Shown here piece by piece: positions 15,245 to 23,980 of a stretch of 56,338 nucleotides of DNA. Below the pieces are notes generated by a model, which saw only the letters and a list, made by a program, of their open reading frames with translations, made no database searches and was not told the origin of the DNA. The position numbers were made by a program, and so were the translations under genes. Each line of letters starts with the position of its first letter. Position 1 is the first letter of the stretch. The stretch comes from JAVWHP01 sp036639955 (GTDB lineage Bacteria > Bacillota_I > Bacilli_A > Erysipelotrichales > Erysipelotrichaceae): positions 1 to 56,338 of the forward strand of contig JAVWHP010000010.1 in assembly GCA_036639955.1 (NCBI GenBank), in the 5' to 3' direction.

Positions 15245-16234
15245 CTACTTAGCATCGCTGAATGTTGCACGTTTTGCTAATTCATCAGGAATTGTAATTT
15301 TAAACTTTTCAGCTACTTTCTTATTTATATATAAACTTGTTTCTTTTGCGGTTTCTACTGGCATTTCACCAGGGTTTTTCTTATTGATTAATATTTCAAA
15401 TGCTTGTGCTCCTGCTTGTTCACCTAGTTTTTTATAACTTAATGAATCACTTGCTAATAATCCAGCTGCCATTTGCCCATCTTCTGCAGCAAATACTGGT
15501 ATATTTTTATTGTTTGCTTTATCTACTATTGTTGCTGTTCCATTTACAATTAAGTTATCTGTAATGTTATAAATACAATCTACTTTACCTGTAAGTTGTT
15601 CAGCTGCACTAGTAATTTCTGTAGATGCCGCTACTCCTTGAACTACTACTTCAAATCCTAAACTTGGAGCTAATTTTTGAACTTGTTCTACTTGTAGTTT
15701 ACCATTAACTTCTCCAGTATTGTAAATCATACCAATTTTCTTAGCATTTGGTAATAAAGTACGAATTAATTTTAGTTGTTGTTCTAATGGTGCTGCATCG
15801 CTGACACCAGTTACATTTTCCCCTGGTTTTTCATTAGATAAAACTATACCTGCTTCTTTAGCATCAGTTACTGCTGTAAATACTACAGGGATCTTTTTAT
15901 CTTTAGTCGCTTTGTACGCAGATTGGGCTGCTGGTGTAGCTATTGCGAATACAAGGTCAACATTATCATTAGCAAATTGAGTTGCTATCATATCATCTGT
16001 AGCAGTATCTCCTTGTGCATTTTTTACAATAAATTCAATCTTAGTTTCATCATATCCCTTTGATTTAAAGTATTCTAAGAATCCTTCTTTAGAAGCTTCT
16101 AATGCTGGATGTTCCATATGTTGAACAATACCAATTCTTATTTTACTACTATCAGTAGCAGTACTACATCCTCCTAGTACTCCTATACACATAACCATTG
16201 TACAAACAAGTGTACAAATCTTTTTTAATTTCAT
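15245..16234 (-). CDS. ABC transporter substrate-binding lipoprotein (PF04392)
   Basis: 329 residues with a lipoprotein signal peptide, lipobox LGGC near residue 22. The mature protein begins IRIGIVQHMEHPALEASKEG and has FAIATPAAQ, GMIYNTGE and the hinge features of the ABC_sub_bind family (TrpX-like). It captures the ligand outside the membrane and delivers it to the permease. First gene of the operon; ribosome binding site AAGGAGAA. It is divergent from the TPP-riboswitch operon, but the riboswitch faces the other way and does not control it. Confidence 0.88.
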   Translation of the reverse strand: MKLKKICTLVCTMVMCIGVLGGCSTATDSSKIRIGIVQHMEHPALEASKEGFLEYFKSKGYDETKIEFIVKNAQGDTATDDMIATQFANDNVDLVFAIATPAAQSAYKATKDKKIPVVFTAVTDAKEAGIVLSNEKPGENVTGVSDAAPLEQQLKLIRTLLPNAKKIGMIYNTGEVNGKLQVEQVQKLAPSLGFEVVVQGVAASTEITSAAEQLTGKVDCIYNITDNLIVNGTATIVDKANNKNIPVFAAEDGQMAAGLLASDSLSYKKLGEQAGAQAFEILINKKNPGEMPVETAKETSLYINKKVAEKFKITIPDELAKRATFSDAK

Positions 16235-16419
16235 ATGTTAATTCTCCTTTTCTAACACGGTAGTTAAATAATAACTTTTTTTCAACTTTAAATCAATAGT
16301 TTAGCCATATTTTAATGTAAAAAAAAGAATATTAAAGCATTATTATGATTATTTAGTAAAGCAGTTACATTTTTGCGTACATTTACTTTTTTCTTTCATA
16401 CATAAATTTTTCATAAAGA

Positions 16420-16448
16420 TTGACTTTTATATTATATATGCCTATAAT
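16420..16448 (+). promoter_or_regulatory. sigma-A promoter of the thiazole operon
   Basis: TTGACT (16420-16425) and TATAAT (16443-16448), 17-bp spacer, about 30 bp before the riboswitch. Confidence 0.8.
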
Positions 16449-16471
16449 TACTTGAAAACTAAATAATCAAA

Positions 16472-16566
16472 TAGAACTGGGGAGCCACTATAAGTGGCTG
16501 AGAATGAAGTGTTACTTCTTACTCATGGAACCTGTACGGTTAAGACCGACGAAGGGAGATTCTTAT
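16472..16566 (+). promoter_or_regulatory. TPP (thi-box) riboswitch
   Basis: The conserved core is easy to see: CTGGGGAGCC (16478-16487), GGCTGAGA (16496-16503), a variable P3 hairpin, GGAACCTG (16527-16534) and GACCGACGAAGGGAGA (16544-16559). It binds thiamine pyrophosphate and reduces expression of the downstream thiazole genes. Small departures from consensus are CCTGTAC and AGACCGACG. A terminator at 16593 is the likely expression platform. Confidence 0.93.
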
Positions 16567-16592
16567 GCTAACCTTTTTATAATGTTAAACAT

Positions 16593-16622
16593 AAATCAAA
16601 TCACTTCGCTTTGATTTTTTTT
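16593..16622 (+). terminator. Riboswitch-controlled terminator ahead of thiS
   Basis: AAATCAAA (16593-16600) pairs with TTTGATTT (16610-16617) and is followed by a T-run to 16622. It lies between the TPP aptamer and thiS, as expected for transcriptional attenuation. Confidence 0.75.
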
Positions 16623-16643
16623 AGTTTAGAAAGGATACAATAT

Positions 16644-16838
16644 ATGAAGGTAAATGCTAAAGAATCTGCTTTGAAAGAACCTTGTACTTTAACAGATTTT
16701 CTAAATTCTAATAATTATGATATTAAAACATTAGCTGTTGAAATTAATGGTGTAATAATTCCAAAAGTTAATTTTACTTCAACTATTTTATCAGATAATG
16801 ATGTCTTAGAAATAGTTTGTTTCTTTGGTGGTGGTTAG
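16644..16838 (+). CDS. thiS: Sulfur carrier protein ThiS
   Basis: 64 residues ending in the required GlyGly (CFFGGG), whose C-terminus is adenylated by ThiF and thiocarboxylated to donate sulfur for the thiazole ring. The start ATG at 16644 follows AGAAAGGA; an earlier in-frame TTG lies inside the terminator stem and is not credible. First gene after the TPP riboswitch; two bases separate its stop from the thiF start. Confidence 0.9.
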   Translation: MKVNAKESALKEPCTLTDFLNSNNYDIKTLAVEINGVIIPKVNFTSTILSDNDVLEIVCFFGGG

Positions 16839-16840
16839 AG

Positions 16841-17446
16841 ATGGAGGAAATGTATTTACGTAATCCTAAGAATACAGTGAATTATTTATCTAAAGCTCAT
16901 GTTGGCATTGCTGGTTGTGGTGGCTTGGGCTCTAATGTTGCTATTATGTTAGCTCGTAGTGGTGTTAAGCATTTAACGTTAGTTGATTTCGATGTAGTCG
17001 AAATCACTAACTTAAATCGCCAAGCCTTTCGTTTATCTCAATTAGGCATGTCTAAGTGCGATGCACTTAAACAATTAATTGAGGAGATTAATCCCTCAAT
17101 TATTGTTGAACTTCATCACGTTGTTCTTGATGAAGTTAACATGCCTAATATATTTAATTGTTGTAATGTTGTTTGTGAAGCATTAGATAGTCCTATTAGT
17201 AAGGCTATATTTATTAATTCTATGTTAGTTAATAATAAGATTGTTGTTAGTGGTAATGGTATGGCTGGTGTTCATTCTAGTAATAGTATTGTTACTACTA
17301 GAAGTTTTAAGAATTTATATGTTTGTGGAGATAGTTCCTCTTCTTTGGAGGAAGGTATGTTAGCTACTAGAGTTATGCTTTGTTCTGCTCATATGGCTCA
17401 TACTATTGTACGCATTATATGCGAGAGGGAGTTAAAATATGTCTGA
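16841..17446 (+). CDS. thiF: ThiF-family ThiS adenylyltransferase
   Basis: About 201 residues. The nucleotide-binding fold VGIAGCGGLGSNVAIMLA and LVDFDVVEITNLNRQ match the E1-like ThiF/MoeB family; the short length is the clostridial form lacking the C-terminal rhodanese or zinc extensions. Activates the ThiS C-terminus with ATP. Start could be 16841 or three codons on (16850); both are near GGAGG/GGTGG. It overlaps thiG by 8 bp. Confidence 0.88.
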   Translation: MEEMYLRNPKNTVNYLSKAHVGIAGCGGLGSNVAIMLARSGVKHLTLVDFDVVEITNLNRQAFRLSQLGMSKCDALKQLIEEINPSIIVELHHVVLDEVNMPNIFNCCNVVCEALDSPISKAIFINSMLVNNKIVVSGNGMAGVHSSNSIVTTRSFKNLYVCGDSSSSLEEGMLATRVMLCSAHMAHTIVRIICERELKYV

Positions 17447-18203
17447 TATATTAAAATTGAATAATCATGAATTTACTTCTAGATTTTTACTTGGTACTGG
17501 TAAATTTTCTATAGATAAAACTGCTGAAATTATAAATGCTAGTGGTACTCAACTAGTTACTTTAGCGTTAAGAAGAGCTAATAATGCTGGTGATGCTAAT
17601 ATTCTTGATAAGATTCCTAGCAATACAGTATTGTTGCCTAATACTAGTGGTGCTAGAAGTGTTGATGAGGCAGTTCGTATTGCTCATTTATCAAGAGAAC
17701 TTGGTTGTGGAGATTTCATTAAAATTGAAATTATTAGGGATAGTAAATATTTATTACCTGATAATAATGCTACTGTTGAGGCTACTAAAATTTTAGCTGC
17801 TGAAGGTTTTGTCGTTTTACCTTATGTTAGTGCTGATCTTTATACAGCCCGTGCTTTAAAGGAAGCTGGAGCTGCAGCTATTATGCCTTTAGCTGCTCCG
17901 ATTGGTTCTAATCGTGGTTTACTTGCTAAAGATTTTATTAAAATTCTTATTGAAGAAATTGATTTACCTATAATTGTTGATGCCGGCATTGGTAAACCTA
18001 GTGATGCTTGTTTAGCTATGGAACTTGGTGCTTCTGCTTGTCTTATTAATACTGCTGTTGCTAGTGCTAGTGATCCAGTTCTTATGGCTACTGCTTTTAA
18101 AGAAGCAATTATAGCTGGTAGAAACGCTTATTTGGCTGGTCTTGGTCGTGTCCTTGATAAAGGTGAAGCTAGTTCCCCATTAACTGGCTTCTTAAATGAT
18201 TAG
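17439..18203 (+). CDS. thiG: Thiazole synthase ThiG
   Basis: 254 residues, TIM-barrel enzyme forming the thiazole phosphate from deoxyxylulose phosphate, dehydroglycine and ThiS thiocarboxylate. Hallmarks: FLLGTGKF at the start, Schiff-base lysine region DFIKIEII, VLPYVSADLYTARAL, MPLAAPIGSNRG and VDAGIGKPSDA. Ribosome binding site GAGGGAG. Codons are strongly T-ending here, unlike thiE downstream. Confidence 0.94.
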   Translation: MSDILKLNNHEFTSRFLLGTGKFSIDKTAEIINASGTQLVTLALRRANNAGDANILDKIPSNTVLLPNTSGARSVDEAVRIAHLSRELGCGDFIKIEIIRDSKYLLPDNNATVEATKILAAEGFVVLPYVSADLYTARALKEAGAAAIMPLAAPIGSNRGLLAKDFIKILIEEIDLPIIVDAGIGKPSDACLAMELGASACLINTAVASASDPVLMATAFKEAIIAGRNAYLAGLGRVLDKGEASSPLTGFLND

Positions 18204-18211
18204 GTACTTAT

Positions 18212-19312
18212 ATGAATATAATGTCTAAAGTACTAACTGCTCATACCTCTATAAATTTTGACCAATTCAGCGACATAGACGTACAAACAGCCCTATCCAA
18301 ACAAGTTTTAAATGAACATGACTATGCTGCCTTATTATCGCCAATAGCTCTAAATTATTTAGAACAGATGGCGCAAAAAGCTAAAGTCTTAACTTCTCTT
18401 CATTGTGGTAATAGTGTTAGTATTTATGCTCCTTTATATATAGCTAACTATTGTGTTAATCATTGTGTTTACTGTGGTTTTAATTGTACGAACAAAATTC
18501 ATCGTGCGAAGCTTTCTTTATCTGAGATTGAGCAGCAATATAAATTTATTTCTGCTACTGGGATTAAGGAAATATTAATTTTAACTGGCGAATCTGAGCA
18601 AGCGTCTAGTGTTGAGTATATTGGTGATGCAGTTGAGCTTGCTAAGAAATATTTCTCTACAATTGGAATTGAAATTTATCCACTAAGTGAGGAAGGTTAT
18701 GCTTATCTTCAAAAACGTGGTGCTGACTTTGTTAGTATTTACCAAGAAACATATAACACTCAAAAATATGATGAAGTCCATATCTCTGGTCCTAAAAAGG
18801 ATTTTGCTTTCCGTTTTAATGCTCAGGAACGAGCTATCAAAGCTGGTATGCGCGGTGTTGGTATTGGTGCTCTTTTAGGTTTAGATGATTTTAGAAAAGA
18901 TGCTTATTGTGCCGGACTCCATGCGTTGTACCTCCAAAGGGAATATCCTCATGCTGATCTTTCTTTTTCGGTACCACGTTTACGTCCGTTTATTAATCAT
19001 GATGAGAATAACTCTAAGGATGTACACGAAAGACAGTTATTACAGGTTATGTTAGCTTATCGTATATTTCTTCCATTCGCTACATTATCGATCTCAACAA
19101 GAGAAAACGCACACTTTAGAGATAATACGATAGGTATTGTAGCTAATAAAATTTCAGCTGGAAGTAAAACTAGCGTTGGTGGTTACGAAGAAGAACCTAA
19201 AGGTGATGCTCAATTCGAAATTGATGATTCACGTAGTGTACCTGAAATATTAGCCATGCTAGAAGAAAAGAACCTACAAGTAGTCTATACTGACTATCTA
19301 CCTTTACAATGA
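18212..19312 (+). CDS. thiH: Radical SAM tyrosine lyase ThiH
   Basis: 366 residues. The radical-SAM cluster motif CVNHCVYCGF (CxxxCxxC) lies near residues 88-96. ThiH splits tyrosine to give dehydroglycine for ThiG, so this operon uses the anaerobic route rather than ThiO glycine oxidase, in line with an anaerobic host. Downstream pattern (YQETYNTQKYDEVHISGPK) is characteristic of ThiH. Eight bases after thiG; its stop overlaps the thiE start (ATGA). Confidence 0.94.
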   Translation: MNIMSKVLTAHTSINFDQFSDIDVQTALSKQVLNEHDYAALLSPIALNYLEQMAQKAKVLTSLHCGNSVSIYAPLYIANYCVNHCVYCGFNCTNKIHRAKLSLSEIEQQYKFISATGIKEILILTGESEQASSVEYIGDAVELAKKYFSTIGIEIYPLSEEGYAYLQKRGADFVSIYQETYNTQKYDEVHISGPKKDFAFRFNAQERAIKAGMRGVGIGALLGLDDFRKDAYCAGLHALYLQREYPHADLSFSVPRLRPFINHDENNSKDVHERQLLQVMLAYRIFLPFATLSISTRENAHFRDNTIGIVANKISAGSKTSVGGYEEEPKGDAQFEIDDSRSVPEILAMLEEKNLQVVYTDYLPLQ

Positions 19313-19908
19313 AAATTATAGCTATTACTAATCATTCTTTCTTCTCTAACCATGATGATTTTATCAATCATATACTAAAACTAGATAAAGCATGTGTTGA
19401 TAAAATCATATTAAGAGATAAAGATTTAACAGCTGAAGCATATCTAGATATTGCTACTATTCTAGTTGCAAAACTACAATATAGTAAACTTGTTATTCAT
19501 TCTAGAAAAGCTATAGCAGATAAGTTGAAGCTTAATAGTATTCATTTAAGCTATGATACCTTCATTAAATCTCCTTTAACCTATAAAAACATGGAAGTAT
19601 CTATAAGTATCCATAGTTTAAAAGAAGCAATAGAATTAAATAAACATAATATAAGTTTTATACTAGTTAGCCACATCTTCCCTACTGAATGTAAGAAAGA
19701 TTTAGAACCTAAAGGTATAGAATTCCTTAAAACTATAACTGCCGCTAGTAAACATAGTATATATGCACTAGGTGGAATAACACCTTCTAATATAAGTTTA
19801 TTAAGTAATAGTTGTATAGAAGGTGTTACACTAATGAGTAGTCTTATGACTACTCAAACACCTAGTGAATTAATATATCTATTGAAGTCTAATTATATAA
19901 TGCTATAA
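19309..19908 (+). CDS. ThiE/TenI-family thiamine phosphate synthase-like protein
   Basis: 199 residues, TIM-barrel of the ThiE/TenI superfamily: IILRDKDLTAEAYLDIA, SIHSLKEAIEL, YALGGITPSNI. Starts within the thiH stop (ATGA overlap). ThiE joins HMP-pyrophosphate and thiazole phosphate; TenI aromatises the thiazole tautomer. Reduced conservation of phosphate-binding motifs (no clear GPxF) makes TenI-like function as likely as ThiE. Codons become A-ending compared with thiF and thiG. Confidence 0.8.
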   Translation: MKIIAITNHSFFSNHDDFINHILKLDKACVDKIILRDKDLTAEAYLDIATILVAKLQYSKLVIHSRKAIADKLKLNSIHLSYDTFIKSPLTYKNMEVSISIHSLKEAIELNKHNISFILVSHIFPTECKKDLEPKGIEFLKTITAASKHSIYALGGITPSNISLLSNSCIEGVTLMSSLMTTQTPSELIYLLKSNYIML

Positions 19909-19926
19909 TTATTAGGAGGTGATAAA

Positions 19927-20571
19927 ATGCAAGATGCTATTGATGCAATTATTAAAGATCTAAAAGAAGATACTGTCCTTGTAGCTGTAAGTAAATATCG
20001 TACTATTGAAGAAATATACGAAGCTGCTTCTTGTGGCTGTAAAGTATTTGGTGAAAACCATGTGCAAGAAATAGTTAATAAATATGATTCTAATTATAAA
20101 TGGCATATGATTGGCCATCTACAAAAGAACAAAGTAAAAGCTTTGCTCCCATTTGTTGATATGATTGAATCACTTGATTCTCTAGTTTTAGCTAAAGAAA
20201 TCGAAAAAGAAGCAGCTAAACTTGATAAAGTTATACCAGTATTAGTCCAAATCAATATTTCTCATGAAGAAAATAAAACTGGTATTAATTTAGAAGATAC
20301 CTTATCTTTTATAGATGAATGCATTCAAAGTTTTCCCCATATTAAAATAAAAGGACTTATGTGTGTAGCATCTAATACAGACAATGAAAAAAAAGTCAAA
20401 GTAGAATTTAAAGCTATGCAAGATATGTTCTACCAATGCAAATCCATCTATCATGAAGACATTAAATATCTATCAATGGGTATGTCTCATGATTATAAAC
20501 TAGCATTAGAATACGGTGCTAACATCGTTCGTATCGGAACTGCCATCTTTGGTGAACGCACTAAAAAATAA
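19927..20571 (+). CDS. YggS-family pyridoxal phosphate homeostasis protein
   Basis: 214 residues. The PLP lysine region VLVAVSKYRTIEEI, the block GENHVQEIVNKY, WHMIGHLQKNKVK, LVQINISHEENKTG and the C-terminal SMGMSHDYKLALEYG / VRIGTAIFGER identify the alanine-racemase-fold YggS/YlmE family. It carries PLP without known catalysis and balances free vitamin B6. Own ribosome binding site AGGAGGTG, 18 bp after thiE; probably cotranscribed with the thi genes. Confidence 0.93.
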   Translation: MQDAIDAIIKDLKEDTVLVAVSKYRTIEEIYEAASCGCKVFGENHVQEIVNKYDSNYKWHMIGHLQKNKVKALLPFVDMIESLDSLVLAKEIEKEAAKLDKVIPVLVQINISHEENKTGINLEDTLSFIDECIQSFPHIKIKGLMCVASNTDNEKKVKVEFKAMQDMFYQCKSIYHEDIKYLSMGMSHDYKLALEYGANIVRIGTAIFGERTKK

Positions 20572-20572
20572 T

Positions 20573-20604
20573 AAAAAAGGACATTAACCAATGTCCTTTT
20601 TTAT
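20573..20604. terminator. Bidirectional terminator after the yggS-like gene
   Basis: AAAAAAGGACATT (20573-20585) with AATGTCCTTTTTT (20590-20602) around AACC. Confidence 0.9.
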
Positions 20605-20628
20605 TATTATGAAATAAAAGAATATGAA

Positions 20629-21471
20629 TTACATTTTACGATGTAGTTCATATTCTTCTTTAAAGTTTATTACTTCTATTCCATACTTACATATTAAAGG
20701 ATCATAAGTAACGCTAGAATTAAATTTCTTTATTTCTCCTGGTTGTAAACCTTCTTTACCAACTACATATATACAACTAGTATCTACTACAGAATTATTT
20801 TCACTACAGTATATTATCTTAATCTTTAAATAATATATAGTATCTTTAGCATAATTACAACACAATCCTTGAACACTTGTATAATGATCATTATGAAATA
20901 ATTTAAGATCATCAAATCTTACTTTCTTTTTACTTTCTTTATTTCTTGTTACAGAATTACTATTAATATGACTATTATTTATTAATCTTACACCTATATA
21001 TATTAATACAGCCATAGCTACAATTATAGGATAATAAATAGAATTAACTACTTTAGCTACTATCCCTATATAAGGTATTTTATTTTCATATACTCCATAT
21101 ATCTTATTAACACTAGCATGATAATCATCAACATTACCACTAGCTAAAGCATATGTCCGATAATATTCACTACTACCTATAACATCTCTATTCTTAAAAC
21201 AACGTATCGCTACACTATTACTATCATTACCATAAGATACAGCAACTACATCGCTTCGCTTTACTTCTTTAATATTATTAATCTTTTTAATGATAACTAA
21301 ATCATGTTTATTAATTAATGGTTCCATTCCTGAATCTTTCATTTCATATATTTGAAATGGTAATATATGTGCAGCTTTATCTTGATATACATTTAATATC
21401 AGACTATAACCTAATAATATTAGCACTATAAGTGCTAATATTATTTTAATTATTCTTTTAAATATTTTCAT
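20629..21471 (-). CDS. SipW-like signal peptidase homologue, catalytic serine apparently missing
   Basis: 280 residues. Membrane segments near 8-27 and 145-164. The middle matches SipW/ER-type signal peptidases: MEPLINKHDLVII, then SGNVDDYHASVNKIYGVYEN and IPYIG, equivalent to the GD-NN-D and IPYLG blocks. The active-site motif normally reads G-S-M; here it is Ser47-Gly48-Met49, so the residue before Met is Gly. The usual His/Lys region reads VAIRCFKN, with no obvious base. It may be inactive or use Ser47. A C-terminal extension of about 100 residues looks beta-rich. It follows the DUF4272 gene by 6 bp with no clear ribosome binding site. Confidence 0.75.
   Translation of the reverse strand: MKIFKRIIKIILALIVLILLGYSLILNVYQDKAAHILPFQIYEMKDSGMEPLINKHDLVIIKKINNIKEVKRSDVVAVSYGNDSNSVAIRCFKNRDVIGSSEYYRTYALASGNVDDYHASVNKIYGVYENKIPYIGIVAKVVNSIYYPIIVAMAVLIYIGVRLINNSHINSNSVTRNKESKKKVRFDDLKLFHNDHYTSVQGLCCNYAKDTIYYLKIKIIYCSENNSVVDTSCIYVVGKEGLQPGEIKKFNSSVTYDPLICKYGIEVINFKEEYELHRKM
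21413..21445. repeat. Perfect 15-bp inverted repeat near the 5' end of the SipW-like gene
   Basis: Arms 21413-21427 and 21431-21445 around ATA, inside codons of the first membrane segment. The inner arms read TTAGCACT/AGTGCTAA. Confidence 0.8.
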
Positions 21472-21477
21472 AATATA

Positions 21478-22704
21478 TTAATTATCATTTAGAGTAATTG
21501 AATCCCAATCACTTATATTATTAACATTTAATAACCATTTTAAAGTATATACTCTTTCAGCAACTATACTTTCATTTACATTTTCTAAAGATTGTTTTTT
21601 ATCACTAGCATAATTACATGCCCATAAATATCTACTCATTAAATCATATAATGTTAATATTTCTTCTTTACTTCTCATTTTTGCTTTTTCCATTAATGTT
21701 TCATAATTACTATTCCATAATATAGATGATATATTAGCAGCATCACATGGAGTATTAATATCATTTAATTCAGTAATATTTAATACCCACATTAATACTG
21801 AACAATTTTCAAACTTCCAAGCATTTTGGATATGTTCATTATTTTCTGCTTCTCCATTATAATATTCTATTTCTTTATTTGTAAATATATCTTTAGGATA
21901 TAAATGTTCTAATAATTTTTTTTCTTGTTCATCTAAAATTTTAGGATCATCTACTTTATCATTTAAATAGGTTTCTCCTCTAACTCCTAATGCAAATAAT
22001 GCACAAAGTCTTTTTATAATTTCTTCATTATTTTTTAAACTAGTTTCTTCATCGCTTGCTACTTCATAATCAGAATTAAACGGTATCCAATTTTCTTTTA
22101 ATATTTCTATTGATTTATTTTTACGATTATTATCATTAGTTTTTTGAATAATTGTTTCATCATTAATAACTATTCCATTGTATGGTACAAAGTTGCTTAC
22201 TTCACTTTCTCCATGTAAATTTATTAATAACTTTTGATCACTAGTGTATATACTCATATCGTCATATAATATTAAAGCATGTAATTCTTTAGCTAAATTA
22301 AAGATAGCTTCCATTATATCTTTATTTCTTTTAACATCTTCACTATCTTCATTATATTTTATTGTTATTAAAAGATTAGTAGACATAATCTGTTCCATTA
22401 TTAAATCTTTTTTTTCTAAATCTTCTATAGGATTCTTAACATAAAAACCACATAGAGCATCTATTTGAATATTATTATCTTCTTGTTTACGACTTAATTG
22501 AATAGAAACTGTACTATTATCATTTAATGTTAATAATATCGTTTCAGTACTTACATTTTCTTTAGTTTTAATTAATAAACTAAATACATTTTCAATAGTT
22601 AAAGTTATATCTTCTATAGCATCACTTACAGAATATAATGTAAGCACTTTTTGTGTACCTTTAACTTCTATTACTTCTTTTTTCTTCTTATTGAAAAAGC
22701 CCAT
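21478..22704 (-). CDS. DUF4272 domain protein
   Basis: 408 residues, cytoplasmic, acidic. Start MGFFNKKKKE is preceded by AAGGAGTGAT. The N-terminal half (residues 1-190) is of unknown fold. From about 205 on the sequence fits DUF4272 as I remember it: EEIIKRLCALFALG, WKFENCSVLMWVLNI, CDAANISSILW, LMSRYLWACNYA and the closing VAERVYTLKWLL / WDSITL. Function unknown. It is 6 bp upstream of the SipW-like gene, so the two probably form an operon. Confidence 0.75.
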   Translation of the reverse strand: MGFFNKKKKEVIEVKGTQKVLTLYSVSDAIEDITLTIENVFSLLIKTKENVSTETILLTLNDNSTVSIQLSRKQEDNNIQIDALCGFYVKNPIEDLEKKDLIMEQIMSTNLLITIKYNEDSEDVKRNKDIMEAIFNLAKELHALILYDDMSIYTSDQKLLINLHGESEVSNFVPYNGIVINDETIIQKTNDNNRKNKSIEILKENWIPFNSDYEVASDEETSLKNNEEIIKRLCALFALGVRGETYLNDKVDDPKILDEQEKKLLEHLYPKDIFTNKEIEYYNGEAENNEHIQNAWKFENCSVLMWVLNITELNDINTPCDAANISSILWNSNYETLMEKAKMRSKEEILTLYDLMSRYLWACNYASDKKQSLENVNESIVAERVYTLKWLLNVNNISDWDSITLNDN

Positions 22705-22784
22705 GATATCACTCCTTCTTGTATACTTATATTATAGTATATAATTTAGATTTTTCATATCATTTATTTATATTTTAATGTTAT

Positions 22785-23270
22785 TTACATTACTTTCATC
22801 AAAAAATTAAGTAAAAAGTGTTCTGCTAAAGAATTTGGTCTAATTTCTTTCTTTGCTTCTTCAAAAGTAAACCATGCTGCTTCATCAACTTCTTCATTTA
22901 ATTTAAGATTTTTTTCATCTATAACTACTGAAAAATTAATCATTAAAGTATTACTTTTTTCATAGTAAGACGTTTTATTAAATTCAAAATCTATTACATT
23001 ACAATTTATTTCTTCTTTAATTTCTCTTTTTAAAGCTTCTTCACAGCTTTCTCCTTTATTTATATAACCAGCTACTAATATATTCGCTTTTCTATTATAT
23101 TGTTGTATTAATAATATTTTATCTTTAGTTTTATTCATTATTACACATGATATAGCTGCTGAATATATAGGAAATCTATATTCATTACATTTAGTACAAT
23201 AAGGTATAATCCCTTCATTAGCTAATTCTTTTTCTATTAATTTAGTTCCACATTCAGTACAGTATTTCAT
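22785..23270 (-). CDS. Nudix hydrolase with N-terminal zinc ribbon
   Basis: 161 residues. CTECG and CTKC (residues 4-7 and 25-28) form a zinc ribbon, as in NADH pyrophosphatase NudC-like proteins. The Nudix box is complete: G-x5-E-x7-REIKEEI, beginning GYINKGE near residue 67. Likely hydrolyses a nucleoside diphosphate linked to another moiety, such as NAD(H) or a capped nucleotide. Shorter than NudC, lacking its N-terminal domain. Stands alone on the minus strand. Confidence 0.88.
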   Translation of the reverse strand: MKYCTECGTKLIEKELANEGIIPYCTKCNEYRFPIYSAAISCVIMNKTKDKILLIQQYNRKANILVAGYINKGESCEEALKREIKEEINCNVIDFEFNKTSYYEKSNTLMINFSVVIDEKNLKLNEEVDEAAWFTFEEAKKEIRPNSLAEHFLLNFLMKVM

Positions 23271-23305
23271 TTGTTATTACCTCTTTCTTGCTTATAATTA
23301 GTAGC

Positions 23306-23884
23306 TTATTCTTCTTCTTTTAAAGTTTTTATATTTATATAACTTAAATATATTAGCATGCATAATGTATAACTTAATTCTAATAGTGATGTTATATGTC
23401 CATAATATAAGAATATAAATACATTTAACATTATAATTAAATTATATGTTTTAATATATTTATTATGCCCTCTTAAGCTTAATAAGTATAGCAAATAATA
23501 AGTTAGCATTGCAAATCCAGTTGTTGCTATTAATGCACTATTACTGTGTAGTTCTGATAATATTATATTTGTTGTAGGTTTATATGGTACGACTAACCCT
23601 AGTACTTCTAATATTAAGATTATAGTACTGCTTATTTTAATTTTAGTGTTTATAACTTTAGTAGTATTACTTATATTTATTATAATATAAAAGAAGTAAG
23701 TTCCTACTATTAGTCCCCATATTATAAATAGTTTATTATAGCCTAATTGGTTTGCTATATAGCTCAAGTTTTCTTTAGTTATTGGAGCTTTTATCGCTAA
23801 TATAATAGTTAATATACTTATAATTAATGTCATTATTATAGTTATTATAGTTGCTAGTGTTTTTTTGTTTAGGTTTTTTTTCAT
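23306..23884 (-). CDS. Integral membrane protein of unknown function
   Basis: 192 residues made almost wholly of hydrophobic helices (about six: near 10-32, 48-70, 82-102, 112-133, 140-160, 163-184), with Lys-rich ends. No motif I recognise. It is 35 bp upstream of the Nudix gene on the same strand. AT-rich codons like the neighbours. Confidence 0.65.
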   Translation of the reverse strand: MKKNLNKKTLATIITIIMTLIISILTIILAIKAPITKENLSYIANQLGYNKLFIIWGLIVGTYFFYIIINISNTTKVINTKIKISSTIILILEVLGLVVPYKPTTNIILSELHSNSALIATTGFAMLTYYLLYLLSLRGHNKYIKTYNLIIMLNVFIFLYYGHITSLLELSYTLCMLIYLSYINIKTLKEEE

Positions 23885-23980
23885 ATTTTGTCCTCGTCTT
23901 ATATTGTACTATATTAAGTCTAAATTGCAATATTTTTATAAAAGTGGTAAACTTCTATGGAATGTTTGGGAGTGATTAGG

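Noticed and set aside
14322..16234. Thiamine-precursor transporter because it adjoins the TPP riboswitch
   Set aside because: The riboswitch faces the other way, and the binding protein belongs to the TrpX-like PF04392 family rather than ThiY or TbpA.
21413..21445. CIRCE element in the SipW-like gene
   Set aside because: Arms resemble CIRCE halves, but the spacing is 3 instead of 9 bp and it lies inside coding sequence.
23885..23980. Fluoride (crcB) riboswitch ahead of the ClC gene
   Set aside because: The conserved GGNGAUGGNGUUCGCC-like core and its pseudoknot partner are absent from the short leader.
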